Under the pieces are notes generated by a model. That model did no database searches. It was not told where the DNA came from and was given only the letters and a program-made list of their open reading frames with translations. Positions 35,181 to 45,244 of a DNA stretch of 64,000 bases are shown here, in pieces; the stretch's first letter is position 1; the number at the start of each line of letters is the position of its first letter. Position numbers and translations under genes: made by a program. Source of the stretch: Rhodobacteraceae bacterium EL53 (GTDB lineage Bacteria; Pseudomonadota; Alphaproteobacteria; Rhodobacterales; Rhodobacteraceae); assembly GCA_900313015.1 (NCBI GenBank), contig OMPR01000004.1, positions 223,239 through 287,238 on the forward strand, in the 5' to 3' direction.

Positions 35181-35216
35181 AAAAGGGACGCATCAGATGA
35201 TGCGTCCTTTTTTCAT
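35181..35216. terminator. bidirectional rho-independent terminator (fnrL / usp)
   Basis: GACGCATC and GATGCGTC form the core stem with loop AGAT; A-rich and T-rich flanks (AAAAGG/CCTTTTTT) extend it and give T-runs on both strands. It lies just past fnrL and four bases beyond the usp stop. Confidence 0.85.
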
Positions 35217-35219
35217 TTT

Positions 35220-36059
35220 TCAGTGCGCCATAAAGATCGGCACTTGGGCTTTTTCCAGCATGTTGCGCGTGGCACCGCCCAAAATCGCTTCGCGGAAGCG
35301 GGAATGACCATAGGCGCCCATTACGATCATATCAGCGTCTGTATCTGCCGCGTGACGGTTCAGAATGTCCGAGACGCGGGTCATGGTTTTGCTGAGTACA
35401 TCGATTTCGCAGCGTACGCCGTGGCGCGCCAGCATTTGTGACAACAGCCCGCCTGGGTCAGAGCGGTCGGGGCCGTGTTGTGGTGGGTCGATGACGACAA
35501 TGCGGACAAGATCGGCGGCTTTCAGGAATGGCATGGCCCGACGTATCGCGCGCATTGCTTCGACGCTTTCGTTCCAGGCAACCATAATGGTTTTGGGGTG
35601 ACCGATAGGTTCGCGATCTTCGGGGGTGATTAGAACCGGGGCGTGCCCTTCGAACATCGCGGCCTCAACGATGGGTTCTGCTTCGGCGCCGCGCCCTTTG
35701 CCATAGGGATGGGGCAGGACAACCAAATCGCTGAACCGCGCGCGGTGGGCGACATGACGGCCCAAATCAGCGATTTGCGCGACGCCGTCTTCGGCGGACC
35801 AGCGCACACCGGATTTGTCGAGCTGTTCTTTGGCTGCTGCGAGAATCTGTTCCGATTCGGCGTTTGCCCGAGACAGGGTTTCTTGCAGGATCATCGCATT
35901 GGCGCCGGCGTAGTAATATCCGGTTTGTGTGCGATCAACACCAAGACAGAGCGCCTCGACATGTGCGTCTTGTGCTTCGGCCAGTGCAACCATGTGTGGA
36001 AGGGCTGAAGACGTCAATTTTGGATCAGTCAGAACGGTAAGCAGGGATTTGTAAGCCAT
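35220..36059 (-). CDS. tandem universal stress protein
   Basis: A 279-residue protein of two Usp domains. The first begins MAYKSLLTVLTDPKL and the second starts near residue 155 (KTIMVAWNESVEAMRAIRRA) and ends with an ATP-binding motif GAYGHSRFREAILGGATRNML typical of UspA, given here as GAYGHSRFREAILGG. AGAGG precedes the ATG at 36059. It shares its promoter region, which holds a perfect FNR box, with ccoN, so low-oxygen induction is likely. Confidence 0.88.
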   Translation of the reverse strand: MAYKSLLTVLTDPKLTSSALPHMVALAEAQDAHVEALCLGVDRTQTGYYYAGANAMILQETLSRANAESEQILAAAKEQLDKSGVRWSAEDGVAQIADLGRHVAHRARFSDLVVLPHPYGKGRGAEAEPIVEAAMFEGHAPVLITPEDREPIGHPKTIMVAWNESVEAMRAIRRAMPFLKAADLVRIVVIDPPQHGPDRSDPGGLLSQMLARHGVRCEIDVLSKTMTRVSDILNRHAADTDADMIVMGAYGHSRFREAILGGATRNMLEKAQVPIFMAH

Positions 36060-36151
36060 TTGAACCTCTTGCAAACACGGCGATCACCGTCCCCATTTGG
36101 GGGTGCGCCATTTGATTGCATTATGCCTGCCATAGATTTCGGGTTATCGTC

Positions 36152-36165
36152 TTGATACAGATCAA
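36152..36165. promoter_or_regulatory. perfect FNR/FnrL box before ccoN and usp
   Basis: TTGATACAGATCAA fits TTGAT-N4-ATCAA exactly. If activation is from -41.5, transcription of ccoN would begin near 36200, and a possible -10 element CAATAA lies at 36188-36193. The usp gene is on the other side. Confidence 0.88.
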
Positions 36166-36259
36166 AGCAGAATTCCGCCTCCTTCTCCAATAAGCGCACA
36201 GTCAAAATCTGTCTGGCGCGGCACAGAGAATCGCGCGGGACATGGCAAAGGGACGCAAA

Positions 36260-37870
36260 ATGTCAAATTATATCAAGCTAATCGTGCTTGGTTTGGTCGC
36301 CATCTTCGGGATGATTGCGGCCAACTATGCACGAGATGTGGCTTACATGGTGCATGCCATGATTGTGACAGCAGTTTCAGTGGGTTTGTTCCTCTGGACG
36401 CTGCGCCACACAGATGAGCCAGAAATCGGCAAGCTAGATCTTGCTGGTGAATACATGGATGGAGTTATTCGTTACGGCGTAATCGCCACCGCCTTTTGGG
36501 GTGTTGTCGGCTTTCTCGTCGGGACCTTTATTGCTTTTCAGTTGGCGTTTCCGTCGCTCAACTTTGAATTTTTACACGGCTACGGCAACTTTGGGCGTCT
36601 GCGTCCGTTGCACACTTCGGCGGTGATTTTCGCCTTTGGTGGCAACGCATTGATTGCAACGTCGTTCTATGTTGTGCAGCGCACCAGCGCCGCACGGCTT
36701 TGGGGCGGCAACCTCGCGTGGTTCGTTTTCTGGGGCTATCAGTTGTTCATCGTTCTGGCGGCGACCGGCTATTTGCTGGGATCGACCCAGTCGAAAGAAT
36801 ACGCGGAACCCGAATGGCATGTTGACCTGTGGCTGACCATTGTCTGGGTTGCCTATCTGGCGGTCTTCATGGGGACGCTGATCAAACGTAAAGAGCCGCA
36901 CATCTATGTTGCGAACTGGTTCTTCCTCGCGTTTATCGTCACCGTTGCGATGCTGCATCTGGTCAACAACATGACCATCCCTGTCAGCATCTGGGGGTCC
37001 AAGTCGGTTATCGTCTGGGCCGGTGTTCAGGATGCGATGATCCAATGGTGGTATGGTCACAACGCTGTGGGTTTCTTCCTGACTGCGGGTTTCCTGGGCA
37101 TGATGTATTACTTCATTCCGAAGCAGGCCGAGCGCCCGGTGTTTTCGTACAAGCTGTCGATCATCCACTTCTGGGCGCTGATCTTCCTGTATATCTGGGC
37201 TGGTCCTCACCACTTGCATTATACCGCGTTGCCTGACTGGGCGTCGACCTTGGGTATGGTGTTCTCGATCGTGCTGTGGATGCCCAGCTGGGGTGGCATG
37301 ATCAACGGTCTGATGACGCTGTCGGGTGCATGGGACAAGCTGCGGACCGATCCAGTTATCCGGATGATGGTTATCTCGGTTGGTTTCTACGGCATGTCCA
37401 CATTCGAGGGTCCGATGATGTCGATCCGCGCTGTGAACTCGCTGTCGCACTACACTGACTGGACCATTGGCCACGTGCATTCCGGTGCGTTGGGTTGGAA
37501 CGGCATGATCACCTTTGGTGCGCTGTACTACTTGGTTCCAGTTCTGTGGAAGCGTGAGCGTCTGTATTCGCTGTCGCTGGTGAGCTGGCACTTCTGGCTC
37601 GCGACGATCGGTATCGTTCTGTATGCCGCGTCGATGTGGGTAACCGGTATTATGGAAGGCCTGATGTGGCGTGAAGTTGATGCCAATGGTTTCCTTGTGA
37701 ACTCGTTCGCTGACACCGTTGCCGCCAAATTCCCGATGTATGTGGTTCGTGGTCTGGGCGGGGTTATGTTCCTCTCTGGTGCGCTGATCATGTGCTACAA
37801 CCTTTGGATGACTGTACGAAAGGCGCCGGCAAAAGAAGCCAGCCTGACCGTTGCAGTTCCGGCTGAATAA
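36260..37870 (+). CDS. ccoN: cbb3-type cytochrome c oxidase subunit I CcoN
   Basis: A 536-residue heme-copper oxidase catalytic subunit with 12 or more membrane segments. Heme and copper histidine contexts include [33 protein letters not shown] and [10 protein letters not shown]. The chosen ATG (36260) has AGGGA six bases upstream, better than the in-frame ATG at 36242. It is the terminal oxidase for low oxygen and heads ccoNOQP. Confidence 0.96.
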   Translation: MSNYIKLIVLGLVAIFGMIAANYARDVAYMVHAMIVTAVSVGLFLWTLRHTDEPEIGKLDLAGEYMDGVIRYGVIATAFWGVVGFLVGTFIAFQLAFPSLNFEFLHGYGNFGRLRPLHTSAVIFAFGGNALIATSFYVVQRTSAARLWGGNLAWFVFWGYQLFIVLAATGYLLGSTQSKEYAEPEWHVDLWLTIVWVAYLAVFMGTLIKRKEPHIYVANWFFLAFIVTVAMLHLVNNMTIPVSIWGSKSVIVWAGVQDAMIQWWYGHNAVGFFLTAGFLGMMYYFIPKQAERPVFSYKLSIIHFWALIFLYIWAGPHHLHYTALPDWASTLGMVFSIVLWMPSWGGMINGLMTLSGAWDKLRTDPVIRMMVISVGFYGMSTFEGPMMSIRAVNSLSHYTDWTIGHVHSGALGWNGMITFGALYYLVPVLWKRERLYSLSLVSWHFWLATIGIVLYAASMWVTGIMEGLMWREVDANGFLVNSFADTVAAKFPMYVVRGLGGVMFLSGALIMCYNLWMTVRKAPAKEASLTVAVPAE

Positions 37871-37885
37871 GGAGGCCTGGTAGCT

Positions 37886-38614
37886 ATGTCTATTCTCGAC
37901 AAACACAAGCTTATCGAAACCAACGCGACCCTGCTGCTGGTCCTCAGTTTACTGGTTGTGAGCATCGGGGGCATCGTACAGATCGCACCGTTGTTCTGGC
38001 TGGAAAACACCATCGAGAAGGTGGAGGGCATGCGCCCTTACACCCCTCTCGAATTGACAGGGCGTGACATCTACATCCGTGAAGGGTGTTACACCTGCCA
38101 CAGCCAGATGATCCGCCCAATGCGGGACGAAGTCGAACGCTATGGTCACTATTCATTGGCTGCAGAGTCGATGTATGACCGCCCGTTCCAGTGGGGGTCC
38201 AAACGGACCGGACCTGATCTGGCGCGTGTGGGTGGCCGGTATTCGGATGAGTGGCAGGCGGATCACCTGCGCAATCCACAATCCGTGGTACCTGAATCGG
38301 TGATGCCGAAATATGGCTTCCTGGAAAACAACCGTATCGATGGCAAATACGTTGGCGACGTTATGGCAACAAATGCCATGCTGGGGGCACCGTATAGCGA
38401 CGAAATGGTCGATGCTGCGCAGGCGGATTTCTTGGCACAGGCGGATCCCGACAGCGACTATGATGGGTTGTTGGAACGCTATGGTGACGCGATCAATGTG
38501 CGTAACTTTGATGGCAAACCCGGTGTCAGCGAAGCGGATGCGTTGATCGCCTATTTGCAAATGCTTGGTACGTTGGTTGATTTCTCGACCTTCACGCCGG
38601 ACGCGAGCCGTTAA
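37886..38614 (+). CDS. ccoO: cbb3-type oxidase monoheme subunit II CcoO
   Basis: A 242-residue membrane-anchored cytochrome c. One N-terminal membrane segment (about residues 15-37) precedes the heme motif CYTCH (68-72), followed by the CcoO-specific [15 protein letters not shown]. It transfers electrons from CcoP to CcoN. It lies 15 bases after ccoN. Confidence 0.96.
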   Translation: MSILDKHKLIETNATLLLVLSLLVVSIGGIVQIAPLFWLENTIEKVEGMRPYTPLELTGRDIYIREGCYTCHSQMIRPMRDEVERYGHYSLAAESMYDRPFQWGSKRTGPDLARVGGRYSDEWQADHLRNPQSVVPESVMPKYGFLENNRIDGKYVGDVMATNAMLGAPYSDEMVDAAQADFLAQADPDSDYDGLLERYGDAINVRNFDGKPGVSEADALIAYLQMLGTLVDFSTFTPDASR

Positions 38615-38625
38615 GGGAGCGATGG

Positions 38626-38811
38626 ATGGAACTCTATACAATCCTGAGACAGTTCGCTGACAGCTGGATGTTGCTGTTCTTGTTCTCGGTCTTTGTTGCT
38701 GTCGTTATCTGGGCGTTCCGCCCAGGTAGCAGCAAAACCTACGAGGACACGGCCAACATTCCGTTCCGGCATGAAGATAAACCCGCCACATCCAAGGAGG
38801 CGAGGCAATGA
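38626..38811 (+). CDS. ccoQ: cbb3-type oxidase small subunit CcoQ
   Basis: A 61-residue protein with one membrane segment (about residues 11-31) and a polar C-terminal tail. The length and place between ccoO and ccoP identify it as CcoQ/FixQ, which stabilises the complex. Its stop overlaps the ccoP start by four bases (ATGA). Confidence 0.92.
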   Translation: MELYTILRQFADSWMLLFLFSVFVAVVIWAFRPGSSKTYEDTANIPFRHEDKPATSKEARQ

Positions 38812-39677
38812 CCAAACCGTCCAAGAAACAAGAGGGCGATCCAAACACCACCGGCCATGTGTGGGATGGGATCGAAGAATTCGACAACCCAATGCCACGG
38901 TGGTGGTTGTACACGCTTTACGCCTGTATCATCTGGGCTGTATTGTATTCGATTGCCTATCCGGCGTGGCCAATGGTCAACAAAGCCACCGCTGGTGTGC
39001 TCGGTTGGTCGACACGGGCTGACGTTGCAAATGAGATTGCAGCCGCCGAAGAAGCCAACGCAGCGATCAACACCGAGTTGGAAACTGTCGAGTTGGCCTC
39101 GATCGCAGGAAATCCTGAGCTGAACGGTTATGCAACCTCTGCCGGGTCTGCTGTGTTCAAGACCTGGTGTGCACAGTGTCACGGTTCTGGTGCTGCTGGG
39201 TTCAAGGGGTATCCCAACCTGTTGGATGACAACTGGTTGTGGGGCGGTGACATTGAGGCGATCCACACCACGATCACCCATGGTATCCGCAACGAAGATA
39301 GCGACGATGCGCGCTATTCTGAGATGCCAGCCTTTGGTCGTGATGAACTGCTTGAAGATGAAGAAATCGATCAGGTTGTGAATTACGTGATGTCACTGTC
39401 GGGTGAACCGATGGATGCCAGCAAAGTGGCCGCAGGGACTGAGGTCTTTGCTGACAACTGTGCATCCTGCCATGCCGAAGACGGCACCGGGGATCGCGAG
39501 CAAGGCGCGCCAAACCTGACGGATGCGATCTGGCTCTATGGTGGGGATCACGAGACGTTGACCGAAACCGTATACAATGCGCGTTACGGTGTGATGCCTG
39601 CATGGAACACTCGTTTGACCGAAGCACAGATCCGTGCCGTGTCGATCTATGTTCACCAGCTTGGTGGCGGTGAATAA
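38808..39677 (+). CDS. ccoP: cbb3-type oxidase diheme subunit III CcoP
   Basis: A 289-residue protein with a single N-terminal membrane segment (about 32-55) and two cytochrome c domains whose heme motifs are CAQCH (121-125) and CASCH (218-222). The N-terminal [17 protein letters not shown] is the CcoP hallmark. It receives electrons from soluble or membrane cytochrome c. Last gene of the operon; two hairpins follow. Confidence 0.96.
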   Translation: MTKPSKKQEGDPNTTGHVWDGIEEFDNPMPRWWLYTLYACIIWAVLYSIAYPAWPMVNKATAGVLGWSTRADVANEIAAAEEANAAINTELETVELASIAGNPELNGYATSAGSAVFKTWCAQCHGSGAAGFKGYPNLLDDNWLWGGDIEAIHTTITHGIRNEDSDDARYSEMPAFGRDELLEDEEIDQVVNYVMSLSGEPMDASKVAAGTEVFADNCASCHAEDGTGDREQGAPNLTDAIWLYGGDHETLTETVYNARYGVMPAWNTRLTEAQIRAVSIYVHQLGGGE

Positions 39678-39691
39678 CGGGTAAAAGAGAT

Positions 39692-39766
39692 ACCTTCGGA
39701 CCTAAGGGTCCGAAGGTGCGGCGTTGGCTATTCGATCTGTTCGCGCGTTTCCTGAATAGCCAACGC
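39692..39766. terminator. two long perfect hairpins after ccoP
   Basis: ACCTTCGGACC/GGTCCGAAGGT (11 bp, loop TAAG, 39692-39717) is followed at once by GCGTTGGCTATTC/GAATAGCCAACGC (13 bp, 20-base loop, 39721-39766). Neither has a T-run. They fill part of the 350-base gap between ccoP and ccoG; the rest shows only the FNR-like box. They could end or protect the ccoNOQP transcript. Confidence 0.55.
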
Positions 39767-39951
39767 TGATTTACATATTTCTCTTACAACGCCGCTCCGA
39801 TGCAACTGCTTCGGAGTTTTGTTTTTTGGGCAGGCCTTTCAGTCAAAGGCAAAGCCGGTGTGCGTCAATATAGAGCAATCATAGTGTTTTATGCTATACA
39901 TGCGGGCGTGCTGTGCTCAGATTTCTAAAACGTGTGACTCAGATGCGCTTT

Positions 39952-39965
39952 TTGACCCATGTCAA
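39952..39965 (+). promoter_or_regulatory. FNR-like box upstream of ccoG
   Basis: TTGACCCATGTCAA fits the looser consensus TTGAY-N4-RTCAA. A second dyad GTCAAAGTTTGAC (39961-39973) overlaps its right half. The site is about 65 bases before the ccoG start codon. Confidence 0.7.
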
Positions 39966-40027
39966 AGTTTGACAGAATAGGATCTGACAGAACACGCTGA
40001 GAAGAGCCCCATATCTGGAGTGAGTCC

Positions 40028-41455
40028 GTGAGCGATTCCAATCCCACCCCTAGCTTATACGCCGCCCGGGAGCCGATTTTTCCCCGTCGGGTATCTGGTA
40101 TGTTTCGCAATTTGAAGTGGTTGATCCTGGCTGTGACGCTGGGCATTTACTATCTGACACCGTGGATTCGTTGGGATCGCGGTCCAAGTTTACCGGATCA
40201 GGCGGTGCTTTTGGATTTGGCCAACAGGCGGTTCTATTTCTTCTGGATCGAAATCTGGCCGCATGAATTCTATTTTGTTGCGGGCTTGTTGATCATGGCC
40301 GGGTTGGGATTGTTTTTGTTCACCTCGGCCCTTGGGCGTGTGTGGTGTGGCTATGCCTGTCCCCAGACGGTTTGGACTGACCTCTATATTCTTGTGGAGC
40401 GATGGATCGAAGGCGACCGAAACGCGCGTCTGAGATTGCATCACCAAAAGAAAATGGATTTTCGCAAGGCACGACTGCGGATGACCAAGTGGATTGTCTG
40501 GCTGTTCATTGGCCTGGCAACGGGCGGGGCTTGGGTCTTTTACTTTGCGGATGCACCGACGTTGTTGGTTGATTTGTTTACGTTGAATGCGCATCCGATT
40601 GCCTATGGCACGGTTGCGGTTCTGACGCTGACGACGTTTTTCTTTGGTGGGTTTGCGCGCGAGCAGATCTGTATTTACGCCTGCCCATGGCCGCGTATTC
40701 AGGCCGCGATGATGGACGAAGACACTTTGGTCGTTGGTTATCGCGAATGGCGCGGTGAGCCGCGCGGTAAAGGGAAACGGACCACCGATACGGAATTGGG
40801 CGATTGCATTGACTGCATGGCCTGCGTGAACGTCTGCCCGGTTGGCATTGATATTCGTGATGGGCAGCAGATGGAATGCATCACCTGTGCGCTGTGCATT
40901 GATGCCTGTGATGACATGATGGCCAAAGTGGGCAAGCCACGCGGTCTGATCGATTACATGGCACTGAGTGATGAGCCCAATGAACGGGCTGGCAAGCCGC
41001 CTAAGAACATTTGGAAACACATCCTGCGTCCGCGTACGATCATGTACACATCGTTGTGGTCCTTTGTTGGGATCGCGTTGGTCTTTGCTCTGTTTATTCG
41101 CCCCGAGATCGAATTGACGGTGGCGCCTGAGAGAAACCCAACGTTTGTGACCTTGTCTGATGGATCGATCCGCAACACCTATGATGTGCGGTTGCGCAAC
41201 AAGCATGGGGAAGAGCGCCAGTTTAAACTGTCTCTGAAAGGGGATCCGTCGATGCGGATCCAGCTGGAAGGCACGCCCTATACATCTGTTCCTGTTCCAC
41301 CGGATGCATCTTACTTGCAGCGGGTTTATATTGTGACACCAAAGACGGCGGCCCCATCTGGTGCCGAGGCGACGGATGTGCGGATTTGGGTTGAAGATCT
41401 GACCAATGGGGAACGTGTCTACAAGGACACCACCTTTAACGGGCGAGGGAACTGA
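40028..41455 (+). CDS. ccoG: cbb3 oxidase assembly ferredoxin CcoG (RdxB/FixG)
   Basis: A 475-residue membrane iron-sulfur protein. Four or five membrane segments surround the early motif GYACPQTVWTD and are followed by two ferredoxin-type sites, CIDCMACVNVCP and CITCALCIDACD, then a C-terminal periplasmic beta domain. CcoG reduces copper for cbb3 assembly in related bacteria. The start is GTG at 40028 with GGAG seven bases upstream. It begins ccoGHIS, three bases before fixH. Confidence 0.95.
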   Translation: MSDSNPTPSLYAAREPIFPRRVSGMFRNLKWLILAVTLGIYYLTPWIRWDRGPSLPDQAVLLDLANRRFYFFWIEIWPHEFYFVAGLLIMAGLGLFLFTSALGRVWCGYACPQTVWTDLYILVERWIEGDRNARLRLHHQKKMDFRKARLRMTKWIVWLFIGLATGGAWVFYFADAPTLLVDLFTLNAHPIAYGTVAVLTLTTFFFGGFAREQICIYACPWPRIQAAMMDEDTLVVGYREWRGEPRGKGKRTTDTELGDCIDCMACVNVCPVGIDIRDGQQMECITCALCIDACDDMMAKVGKPRGLIDYMALSDEPNERAGKPPKNIWKHILRPRTIMYTSLWSFVGIALVFALFIRPEIELTVAPERNPTFVTLSDGSIRNTYDVRLRNKHGEERQFKLSLKGDPSMRIQLEGTPYTSVPVPPDASYLQRVYIVTPKTAAPSGAEATDVRIWVEDLTNGERVYKDTTFNGRGN

Positions 41456-41457
41456 CC

Positions 41458-41916
41458 ATGGCTGAGCGTAAATTCACCGGCAAACATGCATTGGCTGTGT
41501 TTGTCGGGGCCTTTGGGGTCATCATTTCTGTGAACCTTGTGTTGGCTTATAGTGCGGTGAAAACCTTCCCGGGGCTGGAGGTCAAGAACTCGTACGTTGC
41601 GTCGCAGGAATTCGATGTGCGGCGTGACGCGCAAGAGGCGCTTGGCTGGAATGTCCGCGCTGACGCAGCTGGGGGATTGGTCTTTTTGTCGATCACAGAT
41701 CGGGCGGGCCAGCCGGTTGAGTTGTCTGAGTTAAAGGCTACCTTGGGTCGGGCAACCCATGTGAATGACGATCAAAAGCCGGATTTCAAATTTGACGGAT
41801 CGACCTATGTTGCCAAGGCGGAATTGGGCGATGGGAATTGGAACATTCGCATGACGGCCAAGGCGCTTGATGGGACTGAGTTCAGCCAGCGCGTTATTCT
41901 GCACGTGAAAGGGTAG
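41458..41916 (+). CDS. fixH: cbb3 oxidase assembly protein FixH/CcoH
   Basis: A 152-residue single-pass membrane protein (segment at about residues 9-32) with a periplasmic beta domain of the FixH type, identified by place between ccoG and the copper ATPase and by general layout. It aids assembly of the cbb3 complex in related bacteria. Confidence 0.9.
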   Translation: MAERKFTGKHALAVFVGAFGVIISVNLVLAYSAVKTFPGLEVKNSYVASQEFDVRRDAQEALGWNVRADAAGGLVFLSITDRAGQPVELSELKATLGRATHVNDDQKPDFKFDGSTYVAKAELGDGNWNIRMTAKALDGTEFSQRVILHVKG

Positions 41917-41921
41917 GGACC

Positions 41922-44102
41922 ATGACGGCTCAGCTGAGTCCTCCGTCTGCGGCGGCGTGTCCTGGGTGTTTGGCCGCCCCGGCAGAGGCGGTACGGCCGA
42001 TCCCCGAAGACGTGCAAATCGCACTGTCTTTGCCGACGATCCATTGTCAGGCGTGCATTTCGAAAGTGGAACGCACGCTGAATGCCTATCCGGGGATTGA
42101 ATCCGCGCGAGTTAATCTGACGCTGAAACGCGCGATGATTCAGGCAGAGGCCGAGGTGCAGGCGCGGGATTTGATCCCTGTTCTGGAGGGCATCGGGTTT
42201 GAGGCACATGAGCTGGACGCCGGGGCGCTGTCGGCGACACAGAACGACAAAGTAGGGCGTGATCTGTTGATGCGGCTGGCGGTTGCTGGTTTTGCGTCGA
42301 TGAATGTGATGCTGTTGTCGGTTTCGGTCTGGGCTGGGGCCACAGATGCCACGCGGGATATGTTCCACTGGATCTCGGCTGTGATCACTTTGCCGGCGAT
42401 TGCCTTTAGCGCGCAGCCGTTTTTCCGCAACGCCTGGAGCGCGCTGCGGGTGCGTCAGTTGAACATGGATGTGCCGATTGTGTTGGCGATCGTGCTGACG
42501 TTGGTGACATCGCTGTGGGAAACGTCGCTGTCTGGGGAACATGCCTATTTCGATGCGGCCCTAACGTTGACGTTTTTGCTGCTGATTGGGCGCTATCTGG
42601 ATTACCGCACGCGGGCGGTTGCGCGATCTGCGGCCGAAGAACTGGCGGCGTTGGAGGTGCCACGCGCCATCCGTGTGGTTGATGGAGTTGAAGAGGAAGT
42701 AGCAGTTTCCTCGCTGGAAGTGGGCGATCTGATACTGGTGCGCCCGGGTGGGCGGATGCCGGTGGACGGTGAAATCGTTCTGGGGCAGTCGGAATTGGAC
42801 CGGTCCTTGTTGACTGGGGAAACCTTGCCCGTCTTTGCCGAGCCGGGTTTGGCTGTGAACGCAGGTGAGGTGAACCTGACAGGACCGTTGACCATTCGGG
42901 CCGCTGCTGTGGGGCAGGATACGTCATTGCATCGGATGGCTGATTTGGTGGCGATCGCGGAAAGCGGCCGGTCGCGGTATACCTCGTTGGCAGATAGCGC
43001 CGCCAAGCTTTATGCGCCGGGGGTGCATATTCTGTCAGCGCTCAGCTTTGTTGGCTGGTATCTGTATTCTGGTGATTTTCGGGTCGCTCTGAACATTGCG
43101 GCGGCGGTTTTGATTATCACCTGCCCGTGTGCCTTGGGGCTTGCGGTTCCGGCGGTGACGACAGCGGCGTCGGGGCGTTTGTTTCGCCGTGGGATGCTGA
43201 TTAAACACGCAACGGCGCTGGAACGTCTGGCCGAGGTCGATACGGTCGTCTTTGATAAGACCGGCACGTTGACAGCGGGCACGCCTGAATTGGTCAATCT
43301 TGGGGATCATGGGCGGCAGGATCTTGAGATTGCCTTGGCACTGTCTGAGGGATCATCGCATCCTTTGTCTGTTTCGATCACGCGATCAGCGCGGGCCGCC
43401 GGGATCAAACCGGCGGATGTCAGCGATATCCGCGAAGTGCCCGGATTCGGCACCGAAGGCATGTTGCGAGGTCAGCGCGTACGATTGGGGCGTGCCGCAT
43501 GGACAGGCGCCGATCAAGGGACGCAGACGTCTGCTTGGCTTGCGGTTGGTGAGAGAGCCCCAGCTGCCTTTTTGTTCACCGACGCGTTGCGTCCGGGAGC
43601 CGAAGAGGCGGTGCAAGGCCTACGGGCAGCTGGCAAGTCGGTGTTGTTGATTTCGGGGGATACCACTGGGGCAGTGTCAGATTTGGCAGCACGGTTGGGC
43701 ATTACGGATTGGGTAGCCGAAGCGTTGCCAGAAGAGAAAGCCGACCGGGTTCAAGCCTTGGCAAACGAAGGCCGTAAGGTTCTGATGGTTGGGGATGGGT
43801 TGAATGATACGGCGGCCTTGGCTGCGGCTCATGTTTCGATCTCACCGGCCTCAGCTTTGGACGCGGCGCGCGTGGCCTCTGACATCGTATTGTTGGGGTC
43901 TGATCTGTCACCGATTTCGGATGCCTGTGATACGGCTGTTCGGGCTACCAAACGTATTCGTGAAAACTTCAGGATCGCGACGTTGTACAATGTGATTGCG
44001 GTGCCGCTGGCTGTTGTTGGATTGGCGACTCCGTTGATTGCTGCCTTGGCGATGTCGAGTTCTTCGATTACCGTTTCTCTAAACGCATTGCGGTTGAGGT
44101 GA
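41922..44102 (+). CDS. fixI: copper-transporting P-type ATPase FixI/CcoI
   Basis: A 726-residue P1B-type ATPase. An N-terminal heavy-metal-binding domain carries CQAC (C42, C45), preceded by another CPGC pair (C13, C16). The membrane metal site is TCPCALGLAVP, phosphorylation is at DKTGTLT, and the hinge is VGDGLNDTAAL. CcoI-type pumps feed copper to cbb3 assembly rather than conferring resistance. Five bases separate it from both neighbours. Confidence 0.95.
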   Translation: MTAQLSPPSAAACPGCLAAPAEAVRPIPEDVQIALSLPTIHCQACISKVERTLNAYPGIESARVNLTLKRAMIQAEAEVQARDLIPVLEGIGFEAHELDAGALSATQNDKVGRDLLMRLAVAGFASMNVMLLSVSVWAGATDATRDMFHWISAVITLPAIAFSAQPFFRNAWSALRVRQLNMDVPIVLAIVLTLVTSLWETSLSGEHAYFDAALTLTFLLLIGRYLDYRTRAVARSAAEELAALEVPRAIRVVDGVEEEVAVSSLEVGDLILVRPGGRMPVDGEIVLGQSELDRSLLTGETLPVFAEPGLAVNAGEVNLTGPLTIRAAAVGQDTSLHRMADLVAIAESGRSRYTSLADSAAKLYAPGVHILSALSFVGWYLYSGDFRVALNIAAAVLIITCPCALGLAVPAVTTAASGRLFRRGMLIKHATALERLAEVDTVVFDKTGTLTAGTPELVNLGDHGRQDLEIALALSEGSSHPLSVSITRSARAAGIKPADVSDIREVPGFGTEGMLRGQRVRLGRAAWTGADQGTQTSAWLAVGERAPAAFLFTDALRPGAEEAVQGLRAAGKSVLLISGDTTGAVSDLAARLGITDWVAEALPEEKADRVQALANEGRKVLMVGDGLNDTAALAAAHVSISPASALDAARVASDIVLLGSDLSPISDACDTAVRATKRIRENFRIATLYNVIAVPLAVVGLATPLIAALAMSSSSITVSLNALRLR

Positions 44103-44106
44103 CCAG

Positions 44107-44265
44107 ATGAGTGTCCTGACGTATTTGATCCCAATTTCCCTGATACTCGGCAGTGCCGGGTTGGCCGCGTTTATCTACACGGTGCGTTCGAATCAGTACG
44201 ACGACCCAGAAGGGGACGCGCGGCGCATTCTGAGCGATGAATGGGATGATCATCCCAAACCCTGA
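44107..44265 (+). CDS. fixS: cbb3 oxidase maturation protein FixS/CcoS
   Basis: A 52-residue protein read directly from the DNA: it begins MSVLTYLIPISLILGSAG, has one membrane segment, and ends with DDHPKP. The conserved polar stretch NQYDDPEGDARRIL after the segment is the CcoS hallmark. It starts four bases after the fixI stop and completes the ccoGHIS operon. CcoS is needed to insert cofactors into CcoN. Confidence 0.92.
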   Translation: MSVLTYLIPISLILGSAGLAAFIYTVRSNQYDDPEGDARRILSDEWDDHPKP

Positions 44266-44311
44266 TCATTGAACCGCACCCAGTTTGGGGCATAAAAGGG
44301 ACTGACTGGTT

Positions 44312-44716
44312 ATGGACATCTACAAAGCAGGGTCACGGCCAACCCGCCGTGCGAATGAGGAGTGGTTTACCGGGACTGTTTTGCAAGACCCGGTGATCGA
44401 AGCGCCAGAGCCCGCAAGAGTGCGCGCGCTGCGTGTTGAATTTGAACCGGGCGCACGAACTGCATGGCACACGCACCCGTTGGGTCAGACGCTGCATGTG
44501 TTGTCTGGGGTTGGTTTGGTTGGACTGCGCGATGAGGCCCCTTGGTATATCCGGGCAGGCGACACGGTCTGGATCCCACCGGGCGAAGAACACTGGCACG
44601 GGGCCACACCCGAAACGGGGATGGTGCATCTGGCCATCCAAGAAGCACAAGACGGTCAGGTTGCGGATTGGTTGGAAAAGGTCAGCGATGACGACTATCT
44701 GATGCCTGCGGATTGA
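44312..44716 (+). CDS. cupin-domain protein
   Basis: A 134-residue single cupin. The metal-binding motifs are visible as GARTAWHTHPLGQTLHVLSG (histidines and a glutamine) and IPPGEEHWHGATP. Small cupins of this type include carboxymuconolactone-linked and quercetinase-like proteins, so the reaction cannot be named. It is 46 bases after fixS and may share its transcript. Confidence 0.85.
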   Translation: MDIYKAGSRPTRRANEEWFTGTVLQDPVIEAPEPARVRALRVEFEPGARTAWHTHPLGQTLHVLSGVGLVGLRDEAPWYIRAGDTVWIPPGEEHWHGATPETGMVHLAIQEAQDGQVADWLEKVSDDDYLMPAD

Positions 44717-44847
44717 GGCCCGTTCAAAACGGTGGCGTGCGCGCCATCGTTTGATGTTCGAAAATTGGTGGGCTACAAAGCGGCCTTGAATTCGCCACGT
44801 AGTCCCGTTATGTGCCGTTCAGTCGGTAAAGAAGGAAATGCAGCCTC

Positions 44848-45045
44848 ATGGCCACCACCAATCCAGTTCAATTCGTCCAGCAGGTCCGTGCTGAGATCTC
44901 CAAGGTTGTCTGGCCGACACGTCGCGAAGTACTGCTGACGACGGTTATGGTGTTTATCATGGCCGCGTTGACAGCTGTTTTCTTTGCCATGGTCGACCTG
45001 CTGATCCGTGGTGGTCTGCAGATGATCCTTACATCATTCGGCTAA
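44848..45045 (+). CDS. secE: preprotein translocase subunit SecE
   Basis: A 65-residue protein with one membrane segment (about residues 28-50) preceded by the amphipathic helix and conserved EISKVVWPTRREV that define SecE. GAAGGAAA precedes the ATG. It stabilises the SecY channel. nusG follows about 200 bases later. Confidence 0.94.
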   Translation: MATTNPVQFVQQVRAEISKVVWPTRREVLLTTVMVFIMAALTAVFFAMVDLLIRGGLQMILTSFG

Positions 45046-45244
45046 GTTAGACGGTCAGGACACAGCGCCCTCTTGCGCAAAGGGTCTTGGCAGAGTAGGT
45101 GACGCGATACCTCTGGTATGGTGTGCAGCGATTCGAGTTGCGTGCTGAATTGGGCCGGGGGCGGGCAATTTATTTGCCAGAGATTTAGTGAATTCGGGAT
45201 CTGCCAATCGATGGTGATCCACGCAGAACAAGGACGACAGCGGC

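Noticed and set aside
36572..37906. Open frame of 444 codons antisense to ccoN
   Set aside because: It is rich in Arg, Gln and His and has no domain; ccoN on the other strand is clear.
44717..44847. tRNA-Trp gene expected before secE
   Set aside because: No cloverleaf, TTCGA-type T arm with partner stems, or anticodon loop could be built in this gap.
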